Source: Tigriopus japonicus (lineage: Eukaryota; Arthropoda; Copepoda; Harpacticoida; Harpacticidae). Taken from it: a stretch of DNA of 64,000 nt. Below the pieces are notes generated by a model. That model searched no databases, was not told the DNA's origin, and saw only the letters and a list, made by a program, of their open reading frames with translations. The stretch lies in the NCBI GenBank assembly GCA_010645155.1, contig CM021312.1, positions 4,059,844 to 4,123,843 of the forward strand. The letters run 5' to 3'. Positions 32,834 to 44,219 of this stretch are shown piece after piece; position 1 is the first letter of the stretch; every line of letters starts with the position of its first letter. The position numbers were made by a program, and so were the translations under genes.

Positions 32834-33289
32834 GGATTCAAGTTTGAGATGAACGAACGACTGCAGGAAGGAGGTGTCACTCCAGCAATGATTTGAAGGC
32901 ATGAACTTAATTTCACGTAGCTGTGGCTCTGTTTTTTGAACTAGATTAGGGAGGCAACGAAATTCGTGTTCAATTTAGCGTCCATATTACCTTTAGCAGT
33001 CCTCTTTAGATTTAAGTTTCTGACCTGTCTGAAGCCTTTACTCAAACTTGATATTCTCATAACCTCCAACAAGGGTGATTGAACATGTTCAAAATGGCAT
33101 GGTATATATCTAATGTTTTAATAGATCATATAGATCACTTGTATTTGATTACTTCACGCCTACAACACACACATTTTGACCCAATGGCATGGCTTTACGT
33201 CCACTATTTCTGGCAATCCTGAAGTCAGCTGTCGTGTCGGCGTCCATGTAGAATGCTAGTGACTCCGACTGCCGTCCATAGTTTTGAAT

Positions 33290-33867
33290 TGTTTGTCGTG
33301 AAGCAACTAACCATTCGTAATTTTTGATCGAGCGCAGATTGGAAAACAACAGACGCACCACAAAAAGGCGGCACAAGAATATGGGGTACAAAATTAACAA
33401 ACTTTTTCGCATTTGTCTTATTCCACTTGTTGCCCTGCATTGGTTGTACCAAAATCAGGGATGGAAAAGGATGATTCTGCCAGCTAGTGGCAGAAAATGG
33501 CAGAAAATGGCAAAATTGGCAGAAAATGGTAGAGAATGGACGCTAATGGACAAAAGTATGTATAGATTGATGTTCAACTTCAAATCTACGTTTTTAGAAT
33601 GAGATTAAAAGAGTCAAATGTAATTAAAATTTACAAAAATATTTTAAAGCAGCAAATATCAACTCAAAAATAATAAAAACATCATTGTTGGTGCTAAAAA
33701 AAACTAGAACAACACACTGTATTTGAAAACGTTGAAAACTTTAAACCATTAATAAATTTCTTTGCTTAGTCTATACCTCAAGGAAATTAAGCTACTTATT
33801 TGTCTTTTCATAGGATATTTCCTGGTTGAAAATCCATCATTCTTTTAACGTCCCATATAGTGATAAT
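33290..33867. other. No gene; possible hAT end at 33.46 kb
   Basis: At 33,456 CAGGGATGGAAAAGG is followed by repeated TGGCAGAAAA to 33,545, like another subterminal-repeat terminus. No opposite end or target duplication was found. Confidence 0.35.
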
Positions 33868-34730
33868 TAGGGACAGGAAGTTAAGACGAATACAACGGTC
33901 AAGTGAAACAAAAAGCGACGAATAGAATTACCTGATTAGACGAAAAAAGACGAATGAAAGTTACCATAAGACGAAAAAGCGAAAACAAAAACCTTACTCA
34001 AAAGACATCAAAATCGAAGCAATTTCCCAAAAAGGGGAATGGAACTGTTGATAAGAAAGAAGACAAATTAAGTGTTCATACAGACAAAAAAGACCTTTGA
34101 AACTGCTCCCACAAAATACACAAAATGTATGTCTGACGTGGAAAAATCTGCCTGCTTGTGCAAAAACGGCAAAATCTAGAAAATTTTAAAACGGAAGTAA
34201 TAAATGGGCAAGAAATTTTCGGTAGCACATGTATAGGTCAAATGAAAACCAAGAGTTCAAAATTCCTCTTTTTAAGGAGCATATTCAGTAGAGCTGAAGT
34301 CTGATTTGCAGATACATTAATTGTTCTCATGACCAGGAAGCTTTTTTCAACCCAATAGTTTTCTTTTCTTTCTGTGTTTGTTGGGCAACACTACGAAAAC
34401 AAGCTGATTTGTAAGTGTGAATTGTATTTGGCTGGTGCAAAACCGCAACTAACAATCAAATCATAACTTTGCCTTAAGCTTTGGCGTTGAACTTTCTTCG
34501 AAGTTCTTTTTTGCGTGGAAAATTGAAAACAACGCTTGAAGAGCTTGAAATGCAAGAAAATTCAAATTTTTGGCCGATTAAACGAGAAAAGATGAATGAA
34601 ATTGCCCGATTAGATAAAAAAGACGAATTAAGTCCAAATTAAACGGAAAAATTTCGTGACAAAAAAGGTAAAAAGGACAAAAAAATGAGAAGAGACGAAA
34701 AAGTTTATTCGTCTAAAGTTCCTGTCCCTA
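33868..34730. mobile_element. hAT-like element, AGACGAA family
   Basis: The ends are TAGGGACAGGAAGTTAAGAC and GTCTAAAGTTCCTGTCCCTA. The 8-bp flanks GTGATAAT and GTGATTAC agree at six positions. AGACGAA motifs are repeated near both ends (for example AGACGAAAAAAGACGAATG). It is 863 bp and non-autonomous. Confidence 0.7.
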
Positions 34731-35084
34731 GTGATTACAATTCAGGCTGAGATAAGAACTTCAATTAAAGTTATCACTCAACTCTATGTGAAGTAATGAA
34801 AACAACTCCAATGATATACTATCAGATAAACTACTCTATATACTTCATGTTTTTGTCACATTTTTCTCCATACAATGGGATACTTTTCTTAAAAAGCGAG
34901 TTTCAAGTGGACATATAAAGTTGCGGGAGTTTGGAAACTATGCCAGCAAATCAAACAAAAAAATGTGCAAACACGGTACATCTTAAATCTAGGAAACTCG
35001 ACCAGTTGTAGGCACAGCGCAGCCTTGACCTCGTCTATGAATGACTTTAAACAACTTAAGTAGCGGTATGCTTTACAAAACAAG

Positions 35085-35195
35085 TATACTCTGACCAGAA
35101 ACAAGTTTACTCTGACCAGAAACAAGTTTACTCTGACCAGAAACAAGTTTACTCTGACCAGAAACAAGTTTACTCTGACCAGAAACAAGTTTGCT
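35085..35195. repeat. 21-bp tandem repeat
   Basis: About five units of ACTCTGACCAGAAACAAGTTT, the first with one change. The 7-codon period opens a repetitive minus-strand frame that I consider fortuitous. Confidence 0.9.
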
Positions 35196-35349
35196 CCCAG
35201 TCACAAAGCTTGAATTGAGAGAGCTTGTTGATGGTTGATAACAACAGATTAGCCTACAGGTCTTTAGATTAGCCCAGGTCAGCTTCAGGAGTTGCCTTCA
35301 AAATGATAGGCGGGAAGGAATATCTGGAGTGGGGGGACTAACGATGAGA

Positions 35350-35545
35350 ATTGTGATTTCCTGTAGGATTAATTCTATTGCGTTCTTCTGCAAATGAGAC
35401 CTGGCTTGTATTCAGTAAACTATGTATTTAAAATTTCAGCTCAATCAAATGGCGAAGTGACAGGTATGCCTTCTCAAACTTGTGTACTGAAGAGAGCATA
35501 GAATGGATAAACTTGCCCTTTTGTGGTAAAGCAATGGAGAATCAT
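35350..35545. mobile_element. Left half of split foldback element
   Basis: It matches 10,975-11,165 (GCGTTCTTCTGCAAATGAGA to CCCTTTTGTGGTAAA). Its inverted right half is at 38,010-38,215 instead of adjacent. Confidence 0.7.
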
Positions 35546-35547
35546 GA

Positions 35548-35975
35548 TTCAGCACCGATTCACGACATCTGGTGGCAGAATGCGGAAACCGTTGCTTATA
35601 CTAAAAGACATTTTAGAAAGCTTGAATGGCTCTCATCCTAACCCAGGGCCTTAAAATAATTGGCCATTGGGTGGAAATTATAGACGATTGTACATAGATT
35701 TGATGTTAACATTTCAAAATATCACAAATTTGGCTCATTACAATGTTGTAAAGTCTCACGATTCAGCCCAATTCACATCTGGTGGTAAGAATGCACAAAA
35801 ACAGTTGGTGTAGAAGTTGAAAAATAGTTAAGCCATACCAGTAAGTTTGAATGGCTCTCCACCCTTTGGGGCCTTGACATAACCGGCCATTAGTTGGAAA
35901 TTCTAGAAGATTGAACTGAAACTTGATGTTACCATTTCAAAATATCATAAATTTGGCTCAATACAATGTTGTTAG
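35548..35975. repeat. Two tandem units of about 210 bp
   Basis: 35,548-35,757 and 35,758-35,975 are diverged direct copies, sharing for example TTTCAAAATATCA and TTTGGCTCA near their ends. No coding frame. Confidence 0.7.
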
Positions 35976-36034
35976 TTTCAACTACTAGTTTTTAGACCTA
36001 CTATTTACTATTCACCCTTACGAGGCCGAGGCAA

Positions 36035-37464
36035 TGAGAGAAAAAGAGAAATGGATTAGCCCTCCCCCCTTATCGCTATGCTTGTGTGACTCACAGTGAT
36101 CATTTTCAGACACACTCAAAAAATGAAGTTTTTGGACAATGCTTTTTTTCATCCGTGTGACAAACTGACGCAATATTGGTTGATCTGCAGAACAATTGAC
36201 GTTCACGATTCAAAACGTGGTGTGAACACACAAGAAAGAGACCCGGTCTATGTAGTAACTTCTTTCGCTTTTTATGCAAGTTTTATCAGTATTTGGTGTT
36301 TCCTTTTCGTTTCATTCTAGAGCCATTTATTCTAACTTCAAATGCTGTGTTCTTGTAATGCACCAAAATTGCATTGGTTTGTCACAATGGTGTTTAAAAG
36401 TCCACTAGTGTGAAACCTTCCCCAACTCCTTTTTTAAGGTCTGAAATTGGTTGCTCTGATTTGGTTGACGGCCCCACTTGCCTTCTCCTTTTCCCTTTTT
36501 TCTCCTTCCTCATATGTAGAGGGTGACTAATTTTGAAACTGAAGTTGATGTTTTAAACGTGTAATAACTTCAAAACGAGGCAAAAATCTTGATGTCCTTA
36601 AAATTTAAGACTGTTTTTTGAAACAATAAGTAACAATTTGCTTGCCAATTACAAATCACAGAGGATGTACCAGAGGCATTCAAACTTAGCAGAGTGAAGA
36701 GCGTATTTTCGGAATTTCTCTTTTTTACACCACAGGTCATGCCATAAATGCCGCTTGAGGTCGCTTTTTCGATTGAATCGTGAACGTTGATAAACTTCAA
36801 GCTTGAGTTACCCGTTGCTCAATGAAATGTAAAAAAAAGCCAACCGTTTGTGAACTTTTCATAGAAAGTTCAAGAACATAGTATATAAACTGGCTCTCTT
36901 AGTACTCACTGGAACTACAAATTTGAACCCTGAAGGTCTATTGTAAGTTTCCAGTACTTGCCTGAAACTGGCCAGAAGTTGCGTGAAAAGGCAAATATTT
37001 CCGAAGAATATCGTAAACAAGTAACATCGCCCAAACAAATGGAAGAATCATAGTACAAATGGAGGTGCGCAAGACATATTTTCAATGCTAAATCCTATAA
37101 TTAAGTGAACTAGTGCCTGTGAATCGAATTATCATCTTGATTGAGCACCTCAGTATAATTTGGGGGAAGCAAAGCGTAGACAGGAGGCGACATGGCCAAA
37201 AAGACTAATGTTTTTCAAAAATTTGCCTTCCATGAAGAGGTTTGTTTGGACAAGTCACAACTAGTTGCTGATGATAAACGGCCCTTGCTGCCCACAACGA
37301 AATTTCACGACCGGCCTGCTCCGGTAAAAAAGAGAGAAGGATTAGCCCCTTTTTCGCTATGCTTGCGTGACTCAGAGTGATCATTTTCAGACACGCTCAA
37401 AAAGGGAGGGAATGAAGCCTTTAGTACAATGCTATTTTTCATTAGCGTGACAAACTGAAGTAAT
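36035..37464. repeat. Diverged direct repeats around 36.0 and 37.3 kb
   Basis: 36,035-36,215 resembles 37,330-37,460 plus 37,665-37,700 (GTGATCATTTTCAGACAC and GGTTGATCTGCAGA). The second copy is split by the 197-bp MITE. The sequence in between shows no gene. Confidence 0.6.
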
Positions 37465-37465
37465 A

Positions 37466-37662
37466 GGCCGCATGTTAACGCACCTAATTCAAAAGCGAGA
37501 GCACACCAAAATCAAGTCAGATTAGCCGGCCTCGAGCATATACTCGTGACAACTCTTGTGTTTGAAACGCAGCAGCTAGGGAGAGTATATACTTGACGAA
37601 TGCTAATTCGACTTGATTTTGGTATACTCTCGCTTTTGAATTAAGTGCGTTAACATGCAGCC
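37466..37662. mobile_element. 197-bp TA-flanked MITE, copy 1
   Basis: It starts GGCCGCATGTTAACGC and ends GCGTTAACATGCAGCC, with arms of about 70 bp and TA on both sides. An uninterrupted paralogous site is visible at about 36,170 (CAATATTGGTTGATCTGCAG). Tc1/mariner-type non-autonomous element. Confidence 0.85.
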
Positions 37663-37754
37663 TAATATTGGTTGATCTGCAGAGCAATAAACGTCAAGTT
37701 TTAGTAACACGTTGCACAATGAAATGTAAAAGAAAAGGTGCAAAAAACATAGTA

Positions 37755-37932
37755 CAGTAAAATCTCTATTAAACGATCTCTGATTTAACGATAAATCTCG
37801 ATTTAACAATAATTTTAGGGGTTACCGTTTTATTATGACTCCTGTACAACAGCGACTCGATTGAACGATAAATCTCGATTTAACGATATATTTTGTGGTG
37901 CCGGACAATATCGTTAAATCGGAATTTCACTG
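37755..37932. mobile_element. pogo/Tigger-like MITE
   Basis: It starts CAGTAAAATCTCTATTAAAC and ends TTAAATCGGAATTTCACTG. Inner copies of CTCGATTTAACGATA are present. TA precedes the left end; CA follows the right. About 178 bp. Confidence 0.65.
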
Positions 37933-38009
37933 CATGCAGTGAAAAGTTTATGCATGCATAAACTGGCTTCATTAGCACTCACTAGAACTACAATTTTAAA
38001 CTTTGACGG

Positions 38010-38222
38010 TCTATCACTCAAAAAGGACCAAGTCGTTCATTCTCGGTTGGATTTGGACTGAAATTTGAGTAAGCATAACTTCTGATTCAGACATTTGATT
38101 TAGCTGAAAATTAAAATGCGTGTTCTTATCAACTTAGCCAAGGTCTCATTAGCAGAAGAACGTAATTGAACTGTTCTTACTGGAAATCATGATTCCTCTT
38201 GTTAGCCTCCAAGTCCAGAGAA
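38010..38222. mobile_element. Right half of split foldback element
   Basis: It matches the reverse-oriented half at 11,180-11,370 (AGGTCTCATTAGCAGAAGAA). It pairs with 35,350-35,545, so either a larger element spans 35.35-38.22 kb or about 2.4 kb was inserted in it. Confidence 0.7.
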
Positions 38223-38706
38223 ATTCAGTTGTTCTTGGCGGGACTGACAAGACTGACCAAGGATCACTAAATACCTGGTTGCCTTGGCTATTGGCAAAAG
38301 TCGCTTTTCGAATTCTGGGCTAGCCAGTGAAAATTCTAATCAAACCAATTGTCTGACTGGCAAATGCAAAACTCACATGCTGAATTTCAACTTGATCGAC
38401 TGAAATTTGTGTCAGTAAGAGTAATTTGAAGCATAGAGCCTAGCGCTCTCTTCCGACCTAACATTTGCACCTACAATCGTCCAAAAGGACAATTGTAGGG
38501 TCGTCAATTTTGCTCTCCTTCCCGCGCGTACGTATTGCGATTAAAGCAAATTTCGAAACGTTGTTATTCGTGAACGGGGAACGTATCATGCTGAAATTCA
38601 GCAAACGACATCCTTAAATCCCTGTCTTATCAATCTTATCAAAGCAAAATCATTTACTTAAATGGGATTCGATTTATTAAAAATCTACAGCTGAACACTG
38701 AGCGGA

Positions 38707-39495
38707 TATGGACGTTAGTCGGAGTCACTAGCATGCTACATAGACGCCGACACGACAGCTGACCTCAGGTTTGCCAGAAATAGTGGACGTAAAGCCATGC
38801 CATTGGGTCAAAATGTGTGTTGTAAACGTGAGGTAATCAAATACAAGTGATCTGTTAATACATTAGATATAGGCCATGCCAATTTGAGCATGTTCAATCA
38901 CCCTTGTTGGAGGTTATGAGAATATCAAGTCTGAGTAAAGGCTTCAGACAGGTCAGAAACTTAAATCTAAAGAGGACTGCTAAAGGTAATATGGACGCTA
39001 AATTGAACACAAATTTCATTGCCTCCCTAATCTAGATCAAAAACAGAGCCACAAGTAGGTGAAATTAAGTTCATGCCTTCAAATCACTCTGGAGAGACAG
39101 CTCCTTCCTGCAATCGTTCTTTAATCTCGAACTTGCATCCATCAGTTCAACTCGGTAGTACATACGTTTGTCTCGCGACATCAGTTCAACTCGGTAGTAC
39201 TACGTTTGTCTCGCGACATCAGTTCAACTCGGTAGTACATACGTTTGTCTCGCGACATCAGTTCAAGTCGGTAGTACTACGTTTGTCTCGCGACATCAGT
39301 TCAACTCGGTCGTACATACGTTTGTCTCGGGACATCAGTTCAACTCCATAGTACTTACGTTTGTCTCGCGACTACCTCACAAACAACCCTGATAGGAAAG
39401 ACAGTGAGTACAAGTAGAGGGATGGCTTGGCTGGCCTGAGTCAGCTGTCGTGTCGGCGTCTATGTAGCATGCTAATGACTCCGGCTCCTTCCACA
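38707..39495. mobile_element. Mutator-like non-autonomous element, copy 2
   Basis: 789 bp, inverted relative to copy 1. It begins TATGGACGTTAGTC and ends CTCCTTCCACA. The 9-bp target duplications are CTGAGCGGA and CAGAGCGGA (8 of 9). Order: end, unique region, 39-bp array (39,137-39,371), short spacer, end. It has no Tc1, so it shows the array before that insertion. Confidence 0.78.
39137..39371. repeat. 39-bp tandem array in copy 2
   Basis: About six units (CAGTTCAACTCGGTAGTACA, then TACGTTTGTCTCGCGACAT). Two units lost 2 nt, which breaks the open frames. Confidence 0.88.
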
Positions 39496-39504
39496 CAGAG
39501 CGGA

Positions 39505-42490
39505 GGCTTCCATGTCTTACGATTTACTTGGACTGACCCAGTATATCGAATCTCTCAATATCTGTGTTTCTTACGTTTGAGAGCAAGATAAGTTTTTGCT
39601 CTTTGGTGCACAAAGAGGCCTCACTTTTTTATTGGCCCTTTTTATTTATACCCCTCCGTTCTATCCTAATTTCGTGGTTTGAACACATCAAATTTAAAAG
39701 TTCGAGAAAAATTGAACAACTTTGTTGAGAAAGCAGTATTCACCACATGTTTGTAAGAGCATAACGAATCAAAAATTGTTTAAATTACAATTACTTCCAA
39801 ACTGGTAACAAAATAAATGAGAATCTTCCTAGTCGGCATTTAAACTCGTGACGAGAAAGAGTCAAAGAGTGGCAACAAATTCAAAACTCATTTAGCCCTT
39901 TAGCCTTTTTGTGACTTTCATTTAAGTGCAAAAATTCTAGTTATTGTAAACAAACCACTTCAAAAAAATACCTTTAGGTGCTTTCTTTTCTAATTTATAC
40001 AGAAAATTGAGATGTGATAGAGCACTTTATTAGAGAGTAAGGTCACTTACGATTAGGGACTGTCTAAAATTCAGGAAGGAAAATGAAAGCCAAAGTTTTA
40101 CTTCGGCAACATTTCATTTGCATTTTTTCGTCAAGATATGTTTCAAACTAAAAAATTCTGTAAATGTCTTGCATTTTCTTTCACATCGCAATTTTTTCTT
40201 GGGCTTTGTTTTCTCCTCTCGAATTCAGTGGAGTTACACGTGGGAAGAGTCTCATACTCTTGTAAATTTAGTGCTCTTGGGTAAGAGATTTGTCTTAGAC
40301 ACATGGCAAAAACATTTTTTCGTTAAAAACCCAATAATATATTCCAAAACATTTTGTTACCATTGTTACTTCATTTAACAAGGCATTGTATGATAGCTAA
40401 AAAAGTAACCAACTAAGGAGTTAACCAAAATACCTCCCTTGTCCCCTTCCTCATTTTGTAATTTTCTACTGACAATTAAGACAAAATTAAAAAAAGCATG
40501 TCCAATCTCACAACTTTGCCATCCTTGCCTCAAATACATTAAATCGCAAAGAAATCGTACTTTTTAGGTTTTGTCAACTTCAAGTTTACGAGTATGATTT
40601 AAATTTCCTTGAGTTGTTTCCAAACGTTGATCTCCATCTCCAATCAAATCCGTTCCCTTTTCTCGGTCAAGCAGCTTAAAAGGGAGCAATTTGTCTCGCA
40701 GCTTTAACAATACGGTTTTAGCGTGACGAATGAAGGTCTTGGACCTCGCTTGTGGATTCCTGGATTCCAACGAGAACACAGAGAGAGAGAGTGTAAGAGA
40801 GGCCCCAAAATACGAGCACGAAGCGCCTTTTCTCCTCTGTTTTCTGTCTTAACACATAGAGTCGAGGATCCCTTCCCAAGGCGTATTAACATTAAGCACT
40901 CTATTGAGCTTGGCTCCACTTCCAAGAGGGTCTTGGAACGTGATGGAACCCAACAATGAGGAATGAATAGAGTGAACGAGTGAGTGAGTGAGTGACGCTA
41001 TTTGACTACTCCATACATGTTTATACAGTCAGAAGAGTTATTCAACCTCGTTGAAGGTAAGAAGCAGGGAATTCATAAAGGCTTTTAACCTAATAAGGAA
41101 AGTCTTACCAATAAAAGAGGGATTCATGGACTTATTAGGCTGTTGATGCCGATAAGGGGCTTCTGGTCAGGTAATTTACAAAAATAGGTGTATTTACTTC
41201 AAATATTGCTCAAAATAAATGTTAAGGCAATGTACATATGGATGCCACAAAAATCAGTTTAAAAAGTGACTTATTCGGAGTATTTGCTTAGGCACAATAT
41301 TGATTAAAATAATCAAATACAAGTAACCCTGAATGAAAAATGAAATATGCTCCTCATGAACTTGCTGATGGAACTGATTTGAAAGCCAGTGTAATATGAA
41401 AGTTAGTTAAAAATACCGTAAAACCAAAATGGAGAAAGATCAAGCTCCAGACCTGAATTCATTTTTTTTGTTTAAACGCAACCTCATCCTTTTGTGGGAG
41501 GTTGCTTGAATTATGAATATGCTCCAAAAAAGGAGTGTGACGTCATCACAATTCCTTTTGCAGCTGCCATTTAAAGGAGTCCCTAGATGAAAACTGACGA
41601 ATTTGTCAAGGTTTTGTAGATACTTACATTTGATATTTCCGATAGGTTTTCTTTTCCTTAATAATGCCAAATATGCATTTGTTTCCATTTATCCTTAAAA
41701 TGATCATCCAATCAAGACTTGTTTCACGTGTGAGTAGAAATATTTTTACGTGCACAACAGTATCCAACAAGAATGAAGACAATTACTCGCTCTGTTTAAA
41801 CAAAGAACATGCTGATGCTTCCTTAAAAGGTTTTTTTTTAAAGAAACATGAGTCTAATGGAATGAATGCAATCTTCCACAGCATGTGTTGGGAAATAAGA
41901 GACTCAAGTAAGATGAATAAGCAGTGTGAAATAACATCAACTTGTCTCAAATCAAATCAGTTCCCATGGAAGATCATTCAACCATTTCTTATGTATGGGC
42001 AATTAATTATTTAGTTTTCATTATAAAACTTGTGAAAGATCATTTAAGTGGAAAAAAGCTTTGCCTGGAAAATACTTTTTTCATCGTTTCTCGTAAAATA
42101 AAACTGAAGAAATGGGTTTTTAAGATCTTTCTTTTTGCATTTTGATAGATTTTCCTTTGAAATGAAGTCACTATTAAAGACGCTAATTTTTTAATCAAAT
42201 AGCATAGAACCACCTCCAAAAATGTAACAGACGTCACATTTGAGATATTCCACTCGTTTTGAGTTATTTCCAAGGATTTAGACTTAAATTTGGGTACTTA
42301 CTGATCCCAAATTTCTTGTAGGTTAAGAAACTCTGTTTTTGACATTTGGTGAGGATGAAGATGAAATTTGTGATCAAGTGTCCGTGCATAAATAATCCCA
42401 ATTTTCTTATAACTCAACAAAAAAATACAGTTGGACGATGTTATGGCAAAAATCTTGTCAGTTAATAATTTTTAAAAACCAAGTAATATA
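39505..42490. other. No gene recognised
   Basis: Mostly AT-rich. Position 40,620-41,000 is richer in GC, with overlapping short frames on both strands and a GTGAGTGAGTGAGTGA run near 40,980. It could be a promoter or 5' exon, but there is no convincing frame. The 116-codon frame at 41,664-42,014 shows no protein-like pattern. Confidence 0.4.
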
Positions 42491-42493
42491 CGT

Positions 42494-43077
42494 GGGGTAT
42501 CCAGACTAGAGGTAGACTGGGCCTGTAACTCGTTAACAAGTGCGATTTTTAGATGCTTGATGAAAAATCAAAAGCAAGATATATTTCTTTTGAGGAGATG
42601 ATATTACACATGATTTGTTGTCAGGTAATCCGGTTCATAGTGATGATTTATTTAGAAAAGGCATGTTGTGCGACCCCTGCACGTTTTTGATTTTTGAACA
42701 TCGATGTCAAGAGCAAGAAACACGTTAAAATGCATTATGCTGGAAAGTTAACACGTTGTTCAATCACCCATACCAATGTTTGATAAATATTTGAGGTAAA
42801 AAAGTGGTAACTTTTGATGTGAAACGTCTTGGCTTTACAGTGTACTTGATTTTTGACTTGTTGCTCGCTTTTGAGGCTTATTTTCTATGTATACAGGGGT
42901 CGCCCAACATACCTTGTCTAATTAAATCATAGGTTCGAACATGATTGCCTTACAACAAATCATGTAAAATAACATCTGCATAACATCTAAATCATGATTT
43001 TGATTCTATATCAAGCATCCAAAAATCGCACTTGCTGACGAGTTATAGGCCCAGTCTACCTCTAGTCTCGATACCCC
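42494..43077. mobile_element. MITE with about 65-bp inverted ends
   Basis: It starts GGGGTATCCAGACTAGAGGT and ends ACCTCTAGTCTCGATACCCC. The arms continue through GACTGGGCCTGTAACTCGTT. 584 bp with no coding frame. No clear target duplication. Confidence 0.75.
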
Positions 43078-43297
43078 TCATAATTCCGCAATCAATTAAA
43101 AATAATTAATCGTCAAACGTTGAGTACTGTTTCAAATCTGGTATTACCCTGAAGAATATGACGTTGTTTTTACCTCAACTGACAACATATTGACCACTAG
43201 TGGACTCACTCAAGGGAATAAAATAACATAAATAAATCTAGCCTTGTCAAAAAAAAACACCACGTATGTGTGAAAGCAAGTTCTTGTAAGTTTTTCA

Positions 43298-43460
43298 ATG
43301 GGGAATTTAGGTCAAAATTTGGATAAAAGAAAATCGCATTTCACACTAAGCTCTTTCCTTGATCCAAGATCTCGTGGATATGAATTCTTTCTACAGGCTT
43401 TTCAATGTGTTGGACATGCAGATAAGATTGCTTTGGCTCAAGTAACAAGAGTGCAAATAT
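43298..43460 (+). pseudogene. Possible hAT transposase fragment
   Basis: The open frame contains HFTLSSFLDPRSRGYEFF, like the LDPR region ahead of the dimerisation domain in hAT (ZBED-type) transposases. No partner domains are visible nearby. Weak evidence. Confidence 0.35.
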
Positions 43461-44046
43461 TTGAGAGAGTCTCATTTCCCATCTTGCTATTCTTGCCCCC
43501 TTTTGTCATTGTTGCCTGGGGCGTTGATTCTTGCCTCCTCGTGCCAAGTTACCACTACAGTGCCCTCCACTTGTATGAATCACATATTTTCATACAGCCT
43601 TTTGCATGAAAGAAATGTTTATGGAGCATTTCTGCACATTCGATACATTCTCATTAGTCAGTTTTTTTTAAATCAAAACAAAAAATACTGTTCCATCACT
43701 AAGCCTCTCATTGTGTTGTACGTATTTACTTTGTTATGAATTTGTTGCCCACGAGTCTTTGAATGTGGTTTTCGTCAGATATTTGGTAGAAATAAGTTGC
43801 AAAACCCCAAAATACACATTATTATTGCATTCCCTTGCATTGCCAGGCATAAAAATCAACAAAGTCGTTATTCAGGATCCACTGCCTTATACTGAAAATG
43901 ACTCCAAGTTCAGGCGTGATTCATAATTGCGGCTGGCACTGTATTATTACTGCTCGCACTACAATGGCTCCACGTGTTCCTTCTCCTCCGGAAAACCATC
44001 TGACCTCATATGGTCACTTTGAGGAATAAGAAGATGACCTCGGAAA

Positions 44047-44172
44047 TTAACCTTTCTCACGCTCAGCGAGCTTGGAACACTGACGGATGAGGGATGTGGA
44101 GCCAGAGAAAGTGGAGCCAGAGCAATAATACCCCACGGAATAATTGATAGGAACGCATTTGCACTCCTCGTT
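44047..44172 (-). CDS. Candidate terminal exon, cysteine-containing
   Basis: On the minus strand, acceptor CCTTCCTCCAG is followed by 41 codons (NEECKCVPINYSVGYYC, then GSTFSGSTSLIRQCSKL) and TAA. It has four cysteines within 33 residues, high Ser/Gly, and GC content above the surroundings. It might be the last exon of a small secreted protein. Upstream exons would lie at higher coordinates and were not identified. Family unknown. Confidence 0.3.
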   Translation of the reverse strand, partial: NEECKCVPINYSVGYYCSGSTFSGSTSLIRQCSKLAEREKG

Positions 44173-44219
44173 CTGGAGGAAGGGTCTGGATCAAGTGGGA
44201 AAACGCATAAAGACTCGCC

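Larger units (their letters stand above)
30499..33280. mobile_element. Mutator-like non-autonomous element, copy 1 (hosts a Tc1)
   Basis: It begins TATGGGCGGCAGTC and ends GACTGCCGTCCATA. The inverted ends extend at least 55 bp through ACATAGACGCCGACACGACA. Exact 9-bp target duplications GTTTTGAAT (30,490-30,498 and 33,281-33,289) point to the Mutator superfamily. Inside are a 39-bp tandem array, split by the Tc1 insertion, and about 0.4 kb of unique sequence. Without the Tc1 it would be about 1.17 kb. No transposase is present. Confidence 0.82.

Noticed and set aside
32653..32916. 87-codon repeat protein
   Set aside because: Same 39-bp array. The second copy at 39.1 kb is frame-broken, so coding is not supported.
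34889..35188. 99-codon frame with LFLVRVN repeats
   Set aside because: Product of the 21-bp tandem repeat.
35085..35195. Regularly spaced repeats suggestive of a CRISPR array
   Set aside because: The units are contiguous with no variable spacers, and the genome is eukaryotic.
38470..38505. Short hairpin around CTACAATCGTCC
   Set aside because: Arms of about 13 nt with no further support. Expected by chance in 64 kb of AT-rich DNA.
41664..42014. 116-codon ORF
   Set aside because: Composition matches non-coding surroundings and no recognisable domain.
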